DNA of 64,000 nucleotides from an uncultured Pelagibacteraceae bacterium (GTDB lineage: Bacteria; Pseudomonadota; Alphaproteobacteria; Pelagibacterales; Pelagibacteraceae), in contig CACDZR010000001.1 of the NCBI GenBank assembly GCA_902557235.1, positions 62,001 through 126,000 of the forward strand, written 5' to 3'. Position numbers and translations under genes: made by a program. Of the stretch, positions 51,584 to 61,498 are shown one piece after another. The notes below the pieces were generated by a model, which saw nothing but the letters and a program-made list of their open reading frames with translations, ran no database searches and had not been told where the DNA came from. Numbering within the stretch: position 1 is the first letter of the stretch; each line of letters opens with the position of its first letter.

Positions 51584-52512
51584 TTTTTATCTAAAAATTC
51601 TAATGATCTTATTAAACTAGTTGGACTAGAGATATTTTTTCCAATCATCTTTTCATTTGGCCCATGATCAGGTGTAACTCTTACAAAAGGTAGTCCAATA
51701 GTTATATTTATAGCATTGTATTCAAAAAGTGTTTTAATGGGTGTTAATACTTGATCATGATACATACCAATAATGACATCAAATTTTTTTCTATTATTTT
51801 CTAAAAATATTGTATCGGCTGGAAAAGGACCCTTTACTTTAATATTTTTTTTACAAGATCTTATCACTGGAACTATAATCTTAGAGTCCTCATTAAATTT
51901 TAATATACTCTCACAATGGGGATTCAATCCTGTTACAGCTATTCTTGGTTTAAACCCTAAGTATTTTTTATAGAAATTATCTACAACTATTATTTTTTCT
52001 TTAATTTTTTTTTTTGTAATTTTATTTGCAACTAATTTAATAGGAAGATGAGTCGTTACCGGGCAAACTGATAACTTTTTATTGTAAATTAACATTGCAA
52101 ATCTTTTTATATTAAAATGCTTAGCGATAAACTCCGTCACACCAAAATGTTTTTTATCTAAAGTTTTAGTCTTATTAATTGGTCCATTAATCATTTTTTT
52201 GGTTAAGCCTTTTTTTATTAATTCAAAGGCAACTTTGAAACAGTTATGTACGTAGACACTAGAATTTTTATCTTTTACATCTATTAGATAAACTCTTTTT
52301 CTATAAAATTTTTTAGAATAAATTTCTTTTAAATTGATGTGTTCAATATATTTATTAAATCTATATTTTTTTACCTCTTTATTTAAAATTTTTTTATCAC
52401 AAATTAAAACTAAAGGACTTTTAAAAGATTTTAACTTGAGAGATTTAAAAAAGATTTCAAAAAAAATGCTTTTTTTTTCTCCAGGGACTATTAAAATTGG
52501 ACTAGAACTCAC
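51580..52512 (-). CDS. pdxA: 4-hydroxythreonine-4-phosphate dehydrogenase PdxA
   Basis: A 310-residue enzyme of pyridoxal-phosphate synthesis. Metal/substrate His residues are visible in PVTTHLPI, in GLNPHCES and in GMYHDQVLTPIK; the last motif is the most diagnostic. The family's GLNPHAGE motif appears here as GLNPHCES. It overlaps surA by 11 bases and ksgA by four, consistent with the alphaproteobacterial LPS-assembly/vitamin B6 operon. Confidence 0.9.
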   Translation of the reverse strand: MSSSPILIVPGEKKSIFFEIFFKSLKLKSFKSPLVLICDKKILNKEVKKYRFNKYIEHINLKEIYSKKFYRKRVYLIDVKDKNSSVYVHNCFKVAFELIKKGLTKKMINGPINKTKTLDKKHFGVTEFIAKHFNIKRFAMLIYNKKLSVCPVTTHLPIKLVANKITKKKIKEKIIVVDNFYKKYLGFKPRIAVTGLNPHCESILKFNEDSKIIVPVIRSCKKNIKVKGPFPADTIFLENNRKKFDVIIGMYHDQVLTPIKTLFEYNAINITIGLPFVRVTPDHGPNEKMIGKNISSPTSLIRSLEFLDKK

Positions 52513-53437
52513 TTATTGCACTATTTAATTTAATTTTATTGTAAAAAATATTTGAAAACTTAGCTAATTGGTTTGATGTTTCAATCATAATCATCCTATC
52601 AAGTTCTTTTTGTTTATTAACTTCAATAGCTACCTCTTTAATATCATTTATTTTTAAAATTAAATAATTATTACCAATCTTGATTGGGTTACTATATGAA
52701 TTTACTTTTAGATTTTCTAGTTCACGGTTAATTCCTAATGATAGACTATCTTTTTTAATCCAACCTATTTTTCCACCTACTTTAGAACTGTCACTTATGC
52801 TGTACAAATTAGCAGTATTTTCAAAACCATTTATTTTGATACTTTCAAAAATTTTTGATGATTGCTCTTCTAAACTTATATTTTGTTTTTTATCAAAAAC
52901 AATTTCAGATAAATTATATTCCAAAGAAAATTTTTCTTCACTTATTTTTTCGATTTTACTAATTAAATTATTTTCATCAATTTTAACACTTTTAGAATAT
53001 TTGGCATAAACTAAATTTTTCCATTCATTCTCTATTTCAATTTTTTTTTTTAGATCATTTATAGAAATATCAAAATCACTTAAATAATTTTCAAATTCAG
53101 ATTGATTTGAATAATTCAAATTTCGAATTATTTTATTTAAAACATTATCAATTTGTGCATTCTGTAAATTCAACTCTTTGTATTTAACTATTTCACTTTT
53201 TTTGATCATTTCTTTGATTATCGATTTTTTCGAAAGTTCTAGTAGATCATTCTTACTAATCTCTTTTAGTTTTGGATTAAGAGCCAAAAGGTAGCTAGTC
53301 TCTTTTTCAAGATCATAAGTAGTAACTATTTGATCATTTATTTTCATAATGATTTTTAAATTTATCTTTGAATAAGAAAAGTTATTTAATAAAAAAAAAA
53401 TTAAAACTAAAATTATAGTTTTTTTATTCAAAATCAT
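52502..53437 (-). CDS. surA: Peptidyl-prolyl isomerase / outer-membrane chaperone SurA
   Basis: A 311-residue periplasmic chaperone with a hydrophobic signal segment at its N-terminus, a SurA N-domain (DQIVTTYDLEKETSYLL) and a single parvulin domain with the KVGGKIGWIKKDSLS pattern near residue 220. Assigned to SurA by its place between lptD and pdxA and by its domain layout. It starts four bases before the lptD stop. Confidence 0.82.
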   Translation of the reverse strand: MILNKKTIILVLIFFLLNNFSYSKINLKIIMKINDQIVTTYDLEKETSYLLALNPKLKEISKNDLLELSKKSIIKEMIKKSEIVKYKELNLQNAQIDNVLNKIIRNLNYSNQSEFENYLSDFDISINDLKKKIEIENEWKNLVYAKYSKSVKIDENNLISKIEKISEEKFSLEYNLSEIVFDKKQNISLEEQSSKIFESIKINGFENTANLYSISDSSKVGGKIGWIKKDSLSLGINRELENLKVNSYSNPIKIGNNYLILKINDIKEVAIEVNKQKELDRMIMIETSNQLAKFSNIFYNKIKLNSAISEF

Positions 53438-55794
53438 TTTAAATTAGGTGTATTGAAACCACCAAATGGTAAAATCGATAATTTAAAGAAAAGATTTTCA
53501 GATGGTTTTAAATCTTGATCGCTGTAATATTCCTTGTTGTATTCTATTGCTGCAGTCAAGCAATCATTTTGGAATTGATAAATTAGATTATAATACTCAG
53601 TAAAATTTTTTTCTTTATTTTCTCTAGTTTCAAAAATTAAACTATTATTATCATTAAAGTTATAACTTGTTTTATTTTGTAAATAAGATGTCCTTGAATC
53701 GCTATTATTTTCATTCAGATACTCAAACTTTGTAGTAAAATTTTTTAAGTAATATTCAAAACCAAAAAGTTCATAATTTTGATCAACTAAATTATTTTTT
53801 AAAGAAAAATCATAATCTAATTTAATATTTTCAGAAGGATTATATTCAAATAAACCAACAAAATCTGAAACTTTTTCACCCAAATTAGTATTCCTAGGCA
53901 AATCTTTATTTTCTTGAAATCTCAAGTTGTTTGCAAAACCAAATTTCATTTTTTGATCAAAATTTATTCTATCTATCTTAGTATATTCATAACCATAAGT
54001 TATTGAAATTCCTCCTTCATTTATCTCTTCTAATCCCAGTCTGTTAATATCGTAGATATTACTGTAATTTATTTTAGCGTTATCATTATGTACATCTTTT
54101 GTATGAGGTATGCTTAAATTTAAAGAAAGTTTTGGAGTGAGTGTATTATTAAATTTAGTAGTTTGTTTTTGAAGCGGGTAAGTATAATTTGTTTGAAAAG
54201 TGGGTAACAATGAAATCGAGTCTTTATTTTTAAATTTTTCTGAATTTTTTGCTTCTGAGTTTACATTCTTTATAAGTAATTTTTGATTATTTGTTAATCC
54301 GTTATTAAAATATTTTAAATTTGAATTAAATTCAAAATTATTTATCAAAACTTTTTCAGTTATATTTGTGTTATAGTTCTTATAATATCCATTAGATCTA
54401 AAGGAATAATTATCGTTTATAATTTTTGAAAAGCTAAAATTTGGCACATACTCAAATCTATCATTATTTGGTTTATTCAGATCCTCATAAACATCTAATT
54501 TTGTATTAATTGTTTGATTTTTTTTGTAAAGATTCATATTTATAGAGTTTGAAAGTTTTGAATTGTTATTTATGATAGGGCTTTCGACTTTATAGGCTTT
54601 TAGATAAGTATCATCAGACACATGCTCTATATTTATACCAAGCTCTATATCATCAAAATTATTGTTTTTATAATTTTTCTTAAAATTATAAAACAGATGC
54701 CCCTTAGAATTTTTATCAGACGCAATAAATTGACTTAAATCTGCTATATGGTCTGATTTTATATTTTTTTGCCTAAATTCAGATTGTAATAAGAACTTAT
54801 CGTCATTAAAAAATCTTGGACTGAACGTAATATCTTTGTTTTCTGCTAATGCGATAAAATAAGGTAACTTTAGAGACAGACCAGTAGTGCTATTTTCCTG
54901 TAATCTTGGAATTAGAAACCCTGTTTGTCTTTTGACAGTTGGATCAGGATGAAAGAATTTTGGGAAGTAGAAAATTTTCTTATCATAAACTTTAAGGCTC
55001 GCATTTTTGTAGTAGATAATTTTTTTTATTTTATCATGTCTAATTTCATTTGCACTAATTTCCCATGGGGGACACTTTTCTCTTTTTTTACAAAATGTAA
55101 AAGTACCTTTTTTGACTATCGTATTTTCTTCATCACCAACCAAACTTCTTCCTTTTAATCTAGGTTCGTTCTCTGAGTTTTCAGAAATTTTAAAATTTAA
55201 ACCAATATCTTTTGCAACTATTTCTTTTTTATTTAGATCTAAATATGCAATTTCTAAATCAAATGTATTATTATTCTTGTCTGAGACTTTAGAATTATCC
55301 AATTTAATAATTTTATCTTTAGTAGAGTATTCAAATCCATTTACTTCATAAGTATTATCAAATTCATCTAATATTCTAGTGATACTTTTACTAGAAATTT
55401 TTTGGTTAGTTACATTGTAGTCAATTCTTTCAGCAAAAATGATTAAATTATTGATTTCATCATCAATCCTAACGTTATTAATAAGATTTATTTTTCCATC
55501 TTTTATATTATATCTAATTGTCTCAGATTTTATTTTAAGATTTATATCTGTTTTTGAAATTTTTCCCTGACTCACAATTATTAAAGATTGATTCTTGAAG
55601 TATTCTATTTTTACACCTTCCAAAATAATCTGATCATCTTTTATTTTTGCAATTCCATTGTTTGCAATTGTTAAATTTTGATTATCTCTAATCTCAATAT
55701 CTGATGCATCAAATTCTATTTCTTTTGCGAAGATCTTATTAAAGAATAAGATTTGATAAAGTATTATTAAGATTACTAAGATATTACTTTTCAT
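53434..55794 (-). CDS. lptD: LPS-assembly protein LptD
   Basis: The 786-residue outer-membrane LPS transporter. Signal peptide ends near residue 23 (FAKE), followed by an OstA-type beta-jelly-roll (FDASDIEIRDNQNLTIANNG). A conserved Cys pair lies in FTFCKKREKCPPWEI near residue 234, and beta-barrel strands fill the C-terminal two-thirds. The barrel is Asn/Lys-rich. It sits between lptG and surA in the conserved order. Confidence 0.93.
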   Translation of the reverse strand: MKSNILVILIILYQILFFNKIFAKEIEFDASDIEIRDNQNLTIANNGIAKIKDDQIILEGVKIEYFKNQSLIIVSQGKISKTDINLKIKSETIRYNIKDGKINLINNVRIDDEINNLIIFAERIDYNVTNQKISSKSITRILDEFDNTYEVNGFEYSTKDKIIKLDNSKVSDKNNNTFDLEIAYLDLNKKEIVAKDIGLNFKISENSENEPRLKGRSLVGDEENTIVKKGTFTFCKKREKCPPWEISANEIRHDKIKKIIYYKNASLKVYDKKIFYFPKFFHPDPTVKRQTGFLIPRLQENSTTGLSLKLPYFIALAENKDITFSPRFFNDDKFLLQSEFRQKNIKSDHIADLSQFIASDKNSKGHLFYNFKKNYKNNNFDDIELGINIEHVSDDTYLKAYKVESPIINNNSKLSNSINMNLYKKNQTINTKLDVYEDLNKPNNDRFEYVPNFSFSKIINDNYSFRSNGYYKNYNTNITEKVLINNFEFNSNLKYFNNGLTNNQKLLIKNVNSEAKNSEKFKNKDSISLLPTFQTNYTYPLQKQTTKFNNTLTPKLSLNLSIPHTKDVHNDNAKINYSNIYDINRLGLEEINEGGISITYGYEYTKIDRINFDQKMKFGFANNLRFQENKDLPRNTNLGEKVSDFVGLFEYNPSENIKLDYDFSLKNNLVDQNYELFGFEYYLKNFTTKFEYLNENNSDSRTSYLQNKTSYNFNDNNSLIFETRENKEKNFTEYYNLIYQFQNDCLTAAIEYNKEYYSDQDLKPSENLFFKLSILPFGGFNTPNLK

Positions 55795-56863
55795 TAATCC
55801 TTATTAAACCAACTATCGATATAATGCCCAAAAAAATCATAGGAAAAAATATTGATAAATAAAGTGGTATTTTGTTTGTTAGCCCAAAAACATTAAAAAT
55901 ATTATTTATGTAATAAATAATCACAGACAATGAAATACCTAATAAAACATGAAATATATATGGTTTATTTTTTTTTATATTTAACATGATTATTGATGAA
56001 ATAGTTACCAAAATAGTGAAATAAATTGGCAATGATATTATTTTTAGAAAATGTAAATCAATATCTTGTGAAGAATAACCCAAAATCATATTTTCTTTTT
56101 TTATATCAATTAATTGAAATAAATTAAATGAATTGAGATTCCTAAAAGCATTATTAATTTTATCAATATTAAAGTGAGTATTTAATAAAATAGTTTTATC
56201 TAAACGTGACTGACGGTTATCCTTAAATATAATTGGATTTTCAACAACCCATTCACTATCTGTGATATCTATTTTTTTAGCAAAAATGTTTTCTATTAAA
56301 TCAAAATTATTATTAAATTTTGAGATGAATACATCTTCAAGAAAAGGATCTTTTTTTGTGGCACCATTTATTATATAGATTTCATTTTTAAATTCATCTT
56401 TAATCCATATACCATTATCATTCAAATGTTTTAGATACTTACCATCTTCAGAATAAATATTTTTAATATCATAATAAATAAATTTTAATTTAGAGGAAAT
56501 TGGATAATAAAGTGTAATTACCAGAATACCAAAAAGAAAAGAACATAGTGCTAAAATTTTGATTAAATAAAGGTTATTTAAATTATTTATCTTGATAAGT
56601 TCATTTTCTTTTTTTTTGATTAGATCGATAAAAAAAAGTTGTGCTGCAATCAAAATTACAAAAGGAAATATCTCAAGTAGGGTGGTGGGTGCATCAAACA
56701 ATGCCAACATGAATGGTAAGTAAAAAGCTGACGTTGAATCACTTAAAAAAGTAACTTCTTCAAAAATTGTTAATGTGAATGATAAAGAAAAAAAAATCAA
56801 ACTAAGCATCAGTAACTTTTTAAAAAATAAAATTATAAAATATTTATCTAATGTTTTAACCAT
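55784..56863 (-). CDS. lptG: LPS export permease LptG
   Basis: A 359-residue YjgP/YjgQ-family permease with two N-terminal and several C-terminal helices flanking a periplasmic beta domain (residues about 130-260). The SKIINNVFGL-like helix near the end is seen as YYINNIFNVFGLTNKIPLY. It partners LptF and an LptB ATPase outside the window. It overlaps lptF by 8 bases and lptD by 11. Confidence 0.88.
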   Translation of the reverse strand: MVKTLDKYFIILFFKKLLMLSLIFFSLSFTLTIFEEVTFLSDSTSAFYLPFMLALFDAPTTLLEIFPFVILIAAQLFFIDLIKKKENELIKINNLNNLYLIKILALCSFLFGILVITLYYPISSKLKFIYYDIKNIYSEDGKYLKHLNDNGIWIKDEFKNEIYIINGATKKDPFLEDVFISKFNNNFDLIENIFAKKIDITDSEWVVENPIIFKDNRQSRLDKTILLNTHFNIDKINNAFRNLNSFNLFQLIDIKKENMILGYSSQDIDLHFLKIISLPIYFTILVTISSIIMLNIKKNKPYIFHVLLGISLSVIIYYINNIFNVFGLTNKIPLYLSIFFPMIFLGIISIVGLIRINEK

Positions 56864-57980
56864 AACTAATTTTTGAAATTAAAAATTTATAAATTGAAAA
56901 ATAAATTATTATTGGTAAAATTATCACTAAACTAAATAATAATTGTGACGTCTCAATATATCTCATTAAAATTTCTGATAAAACTAAAATTAAAAAAACA
57001 TATAAAAAAACTTTTATAATCTTAAAAGAAAAATTATTTTCAATTTTTGAAAAAGTTAATAAAAAACAACACACCAATGTTAACAGTGGAAAGTACATTG
57101 GTTTTATAAATCTTTTGTAAATTTCCTGATTTATATTTTTAAGACTTCCAGGATCACAAAGAAACATTTTTTCTCTGTAACTTATATCCTTCATCAGACT
57201 AATTGAACATTCTATGATTTTCCTTGTGGGCAGTTCTTGCATTTTAGCAACCTTAATAGTTCTGGACTCAAACTTTGATAAATCATAATCTATTCTATCA
57301 AACTCTAAACTTACTAATCTATTATTATTAGTACTTATTATTTTACCTTTTAATAATTTAAAAATTTTATTATCTTCGTTATCTAGAAAACCCTCTTTTG
57401 CATAAATTATTTGATTATCATCGGATGTAAAATCCAGTATATTTCCTTCTTGAATATATATATTCTTAAAAGAGTTTTTGCCGGTCTTTTCGTTTATAAA
57501 AATAGTTAATCCAGAAACTGTGTCTATAAATTTTCCTTGCTTAATTAAATTAGGTAAAAAATCCATACTTGAATTTTTTAAAAATTCTCTTGCTTTTAAT
57601 TGACTCGCTGGAGATATGATGCTCCCAATTATAATTTGTAGAAACATAACAATCAGTGAGAAATTAATTAAATTAGAAATAAATCTTTTTTTAGTAATAC
57701 CACTGGTCCAAAATATTAATAATTCATTATTTCTTTCATACTTAATTAATTCAAAAAAAATAGAAATACCAAACACAAAAGGTAAAATTCTATGAATTAT
57801 TTTTGGAAAGTTGAATAAATTATAATAAAAATAGATTGTAAAATTGTGCCCATCATCAATTACAAAATCTAGGTAATTTGCAGCTTGAATTATCCAAACA
57901 ATTAAACCTATTGTAAATGTGATAATCAAGGCTCTTAAAGAAATGTCTAAAATTAGTTTTCTAAAAAGTATTTTTTCCAT
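56856..57980 (-). CDS. lptF: LPS export permease LptF
   Basis: A 374-residue YjgP/YjgQ-family permease. An ASQLKAREFLKNSSMDFLPNLIKQGKFI segment follows the first helices, and the SLIFELIKYERNNELLIFWTSGITKKR cytoplasmic loop near residues 75-105 is typical of LptF. It is the first gene of the leftward LPS-assembly operon and diverges from pepA, whose start is about 60 bases away. Confidence 0.88.
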   Translation of the reverse strand: MEKILFRKLILDISLRALIITFTIGLIVWIIQAANYLDFVIDDGHNFTIYFYYNLFNFPKIIHRILPFVFGISIFFELIKYERNNELLIFWTSGITKKRFISNLINFSLIVMFLQIIIGSIISPASQLKAREFLKNSSMDFLPNLIKQGKFIDTVSGLTIFINEKTGKNSFKNIYIQEGNILDFTSDDNQIIYAKEGFLDNEDNKIFKLLKGKIISTNNNRLVSLEFDRIDYDLSKFESRTIKVAKMQELPTRKIIECSISLMKDISYREKMFLCDPGSLKNINQEIYKRFIKPMYFPLLTLVCCFLLTFSKIENNFSFKIIKVFLYVFLILVLSEILMRYIETSQLLFSLVIILPIIIYFSIYKFLISKISYG

Positions 57981-58040
57981 TGAAATATAATTGTTTTACT
58001 CATATATAGCATTATCTCGTATAGATTGTATTTAATTTTT

Positions 58041-59495
58041 ATGAATATTAAAGTTAATTTTAAAAAACAAGCATTTAGTAAATCTAATGCAAATTTAATA
58101 TTATTCGTAGATGAAAAATTCAATATTACTGGTTTAAAAAAACACATCTTTAATACAGAGTATTCTTACATTTCAGATATTCTTAAAAAAAAAGATACTA
58201 AAAAAAAAATTGTGACTTTTGACATTAGCTCAAAAAAAAAAATAATTTTAGTTTCACTCAAAAAAGATCTTACTGATTCTGATGCAGAAAATTTAGGAGC
58301 TACATGTTATGTTGTTTTAAACGATTTAAAAGAAAGACAATATATTGTTAATTCAGACACTATTCCAAATGGATTAAAAAATATTCTTGGATATTTTTTA
58401 CACGGAATAAAACTAAAATCCTATAAATTTGAAAAATATAAAACTAAAAAAGACAAAGGTGACATTTCTATTAATATAATAGGTAAGAACATTCCTAACA
58501 ATAAAGATCAATTAAAGTTTAGTTCCATAGAGAAAGGGACTTTTTATACTAGAGATTTAGTATCAGAACCTGGAAATATTTTACATCCAGATGAATATGC
58601 TAAACGAATAAAAACTTTAAGTAAATTTGGTTTAAAAATTAAAATTTATAATGATAAAGAATTAAAAAAATTAGGTATGAATACTTTATTGGGTGTTGGC
58701 CAAGGAAGTGTTAGAGGATCTTATCTTGTAACAATGGAATGGAATGGAAAAAAAGATAAATCTAAACCTTTAGCTTTTGTTGGTAAAGGTGTTTGTTTTG
58801 ATACTGGCGGTATATCATTAAAGCCAGCTAAGTTTATGGAAGATATGACTTATGACATGGCAGGCTCTGCAGTAGTAGTAGGATTGATGAAAAGCTTAGC
58901 TTTGAGAAAAGCAAAAATTAATGCAGTGGGAGTGGTTGGACTAGTTGAAAATATGCCTGGAGGCAATGCGCAAAGACCTGGTGATATTGTTAAGTCTTAT
59001 AGTGGTAAAACAGTTGAGATTTTAAATACTGATGCGGAAGGAAGATTAGTGCTTGCAGATGCACTCACCTTTACTGAGGAAAAGTTTAAACCAAAGTTTA
59101 TTGTGGATCTAGCAACTTTGACAGGAGCAATTATTGTTTCGCTAGGCTCTGAATATGCAGGTTTATTTTCTAATGATGATAAATTATCTAAACAATTGAT
59201 CGCGTCAGGTGAGCATGTTGAAGAAAAGGTCTGGAGAATGCCTTTAAATAAAAATTACGATAAATTGATAGATTCAAAAAATGCAGATATGCAAAATATT
59301 AATTATGTTGGTGGAGCTGGTTCAACTACTGCCGCACAATTTTTACAAAGATTTATTTTAAACAAAACACCTTGGGCTCATTTAGATATAGCTGGAATGG
59401 CTTTTTCTAAGTATGGTGGAGCCTTAAATTCAGGTGGTGCAACAGGTTATGGAGTTAGATTATTAAACAAACTTATAGAGGATCATTATGAGTAA
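58041..59495 (+). CDS. pepA: Leucyl aminopeptidase PepA (cytosol aminopeptidase)
   Basis: A 484-residue M17 aminopeptidase with the metal-site motif NTDAEGRLVLADAL near residue 335 and the FDTGGISLKP and DMAGSAVV segments that carry catalytic Lys and Asp residues. I start at the ATG 58041; the frame also offers a TTG at 58026 that has no ribosome-binding site. It is divergent from the LPS operon and overlaps ndk by 8 bases. Confidence 0.93.
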   Translation: MNIKVNFKKQAFSKSNANLILFVDEKFNITGLKKHIFNTEYSYISDILKKKDTKKKIVTFDISSKKKIILVSLKKDLTDSDAENLGATCYVVLNDLKERQYIVNSDTIPNGLKNILGYFLHGIKLKSYKFEKYKTKKDKGDISINIIGKNIPNNKDQLKFSSIEKGTFYTRDLVSEPGNILHPDEYAKRIKTLSKFGLKIKIYNDKELKKLGMNTLLGVGQGSVRGSYLVTMEWNGKKDKSKPLAFVGKGVCFDTGGISLKPAKFMEDMTYDMAGSAVVVGLMKSLALRKAKINAVGVVGLVENMPGGNAQRPGDIVKSYSGKTVEILNTDAEGRLVLADALTFTEEKFKPKFIVDLATLTGAIIVSLGSEYAGLFSNDDKLSKQLIASGEHVEEKVWRMPLNKNYDKLIDSKNADMQNINYVGGAGSTTAAQFLQRFILNKTPWAHLDIAGMAFSKYGGALNSGGATGYGVRLLNKLIEDHYE

Positions 59496-59898
59496 TATTG
59501 AACAAACATTATCTATTATTAAACCAGATGCGGTAGAAAGAAACCTTGATGCCGAAATTAAAGAAATGTTCAAAAGTAATGGTTTCCAAATTCTTAAAGA
59601 AAAAAAAATTCAGATTGAAAAGGCTGAGGCTGAAAAATTTTATAAGGTTCATGAAACAAAGCCATTTTATAATGATTTATGTGAATATCTTTCTTCGGGT
59701 CCAATAGTTGTTATGATACTTCAAAAAGAGAATGCGGTAAAAGGGAACAGAGAACTCATGGGAGCTACAAATCCAAAAGATGCTGAGGAAGGAACTATTC
59801 GAAAAAAATATGGAATCTCGATTGATAAAAATTCCGTGCATGGATCTGATAGCATTGATAATGCTAAAATAGAAATTGATTTCTTTTTCAAAGACTAA
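59488..59898 (+). CDS. ndk: Nucleoside diphosphate kinase
   Basis: The 136-residue NDK transfers phosphate between nucleoside di- and triphosphates through phosphohistidine 118 in KNSVHGSDS. The TLSIIKPDAVERN start is the standard one, and NPKDAEEGTIRKKYG is present. It overlaps pepA by 8 bases and converges with purN (11-base overlap). Confidence 0.97.
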   Translation: MSNIEQTLSIIKPDAVERNLDAEIKEMFKSNGFQILKEKKIQIEKAEAEKFYKVHETKPFYNDLCEYLSSGPIVVMILQKENAVKGNRELMGATNPKDAEEGTIRKKYGISIDKNSVHGSDSIDNAKIEIDFFFKD

Positions 59899-60469
59899 AA
59901 ATTTTTAATATAGATCTTGGATAAAGCTTATGTTCTTGAATAAGTATTTTTCTGGCTAGAGAGTTTTTAGTATCATTTTTTGAGATTTTTATTTTTTTTT
60001 GTAAAATAATTTTTCCAGAATCTAACTTTGAATTAACAAAATGAACAGTACACCCTGAATATTTTTCATTATTATCCAAGGCTCTTTGATGAGTATTTAA
60101 CCCTTTATATTTAGGAAGTAATGAAGGATGAATATTCAAAATTTTACCTTTAAATTTAGTGATAAAATTTCTTGATAAAATTTTCATAAATCCTGCCAAA
60201 CATATCATTTTGATTTTACACTCCTTTAAATCAGAAAGTATCTGATTTTCAATTTTGTATTTTCTTTTAAAATTATATACTTTTCTTTTTATCTTATTTA
60301 TTTTACCAAGTTTCAAACCTTTAGCTTTAGGATTATTTGAAATTATTAAATCAATAGAAATGGGTGATTTTTTCTTTTTAGAAAATTTTATTAAAGATTT
60401 TAAGTTACTTCCAGTGCCAGAAATAAAAACTGCAGTCTTAACTTTTTTATAGCCAGTTAACTTTACCAT
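59888..60469 (-). CDS. purN: Phosphoribosylglycinamide formyltransferase PurN
   Basis: A 193-residue folate-dependent GAR transformylase. ISGTGSNLKSLI marks the substrate loop, CLAGFMKILS the folate pocket and ILNIHPSLLPKYKGLNTHQRAL the catalytic Asn-His region; Asp in KLDSGKII completes the triad. It overlaps the purM end by 23 bases and is translated with it. Confidence 0.93.
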   Translation of the reverse strand: MVKLTGYKKVKTAVFISGTGSNLKSLIKFSKKKKSPISIDLIISNNPKAKGLKLGKINKIKRKVYNFKRKYKIENQILSDLKECKIKMICLAGFMKILSRNFITKFKGKILNIHPSLLPKYKGLNTHQRALDNNEKYSGCTVHFVNSKLDSGKIILQKKIKISKNDTKNSLARKILIQEHKLYPRSILKIFSL

Positions 60470-61475
60470 TAAGACTTACTTTATTTCTATTTTTAGAAAT
60501 TTTACCAATAACATAAGGTTTATATTCCTTTGAAAAAAATTTATTAATTCTTTTTATATTTTTGGGGCTTATTATTAAACAAAATCCAACTCCACAATTA
60601 AAAGTTTTAAGCATTTCTTTATCACTGATTTTGCATGTCTTAAGCCAATTAAAAATCTTGAGAGGTTTAATTCTATTTAAATTAATTTCTACAGATAAGT
60701 TATTGGGAACAACTCTTCTAATGTTATCAGCTAATCCACCACCAGTAATATTAGCACAACCATTTAATAAATTTCTTTTCACAAGATTTAAGATTTCTTT
60801 TACATAAATTTTTGTTGGTCTTATTAGTTCTTTTTGGAGAAATATATTTTTCTTTATATTAATTTTTTTAATTTTTAATAAATGCCTAACAAGTGAAAAA
60901 CCATTTGAATGTAAGCCACTAGATGGAACAGCTAAAATTAAATCTCCCTTTTTAATCTTATTTTTATAAAGTATTTTTTTTTTATCTGTAATTCCAACAG
61001 CGAAACCAGCTATATCAAATTTACCTTTTGCATAAGTGTCTGGCATTTCGGCAGTCTCACCACCAACTAAATTACATTCTGCAATATCACACCCTTTAAC
61101 TATTCCACGAATTATTGCTTTCATTTTTTTTAAATCAATTTTATTTATTGAAATATAGTCTAAAAAAAATAAAGGTTTTGCTCCTTGTACAATTAAATCA
61201 TTCACACTCATAGCAACTAGATCTATTCCTATAGTGTCATATTTATTTAGTAAGTTTGCGATCTCTATTTTGGTTCCCACTCCATCAGTACAAGCTACTA
61301 TTTTTGGATTCTTAATATTTTTTGGCAGATCTGTGACCGAACCAAAGCCACCAATATTAGCATTCTTTTTATTGCCTCTTTTTTTTGATGAAATACTGGA
61401 TATGAAACTTACAAATTTATCTGCAGCATCAATATTGACCCCACTTTTTTTATAGGTAAAGAGATTTTTATTCAT
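60447..61475 (-). CDS. purM: Phosphoribosylformylglycinamidine cyclo-ligase PurM
   Basis: A 342-residue AIR synthetase of purine synthesis. Typical segments are IGGFGSVTDLP, IVACTDGVGTKIEIA, CNLVGGETAEMPD, GLHSNGFSLVRHLL and NITGGGLADNIRRVVPN. Length is slightly above the family mean. It is upstream of purN and divergent from the DUF2066 gene. Confidence 0.95.
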   Translation of the reverse strand: MNKNLFTYKKSGVNIDAADKFVSFISSISSKKRGNKKNANIGGFGSVTDLPKNIKNPKIVACTDGVGTKIEIANLLNKYDTIGIDLVAMSVNDLIVQGAKPLFFLDYISINKIDLKKMKAIIRGIVKGCDIAECNLVGGETAEMPDTYAKGKFDIAGFAVGITDKKKILYKNKIKKGDLILAVPSSGLHSNGFSLVRHLLKIKKINIKKNIFLQKELIRPTKIYVKEILNLVKRNLLNGCANITGGGLADNIRRVVPNNLSVEINLNRIKPLKIFNWLKTCKISDKEMLKTFNCGVGFCLIISPKNIKRINKFFSKEYKPYVIGKISKNRNKVSLNGKVNWL

Positions 61476-61498
61476 TAATATAGGTTTTAAATTTAAGT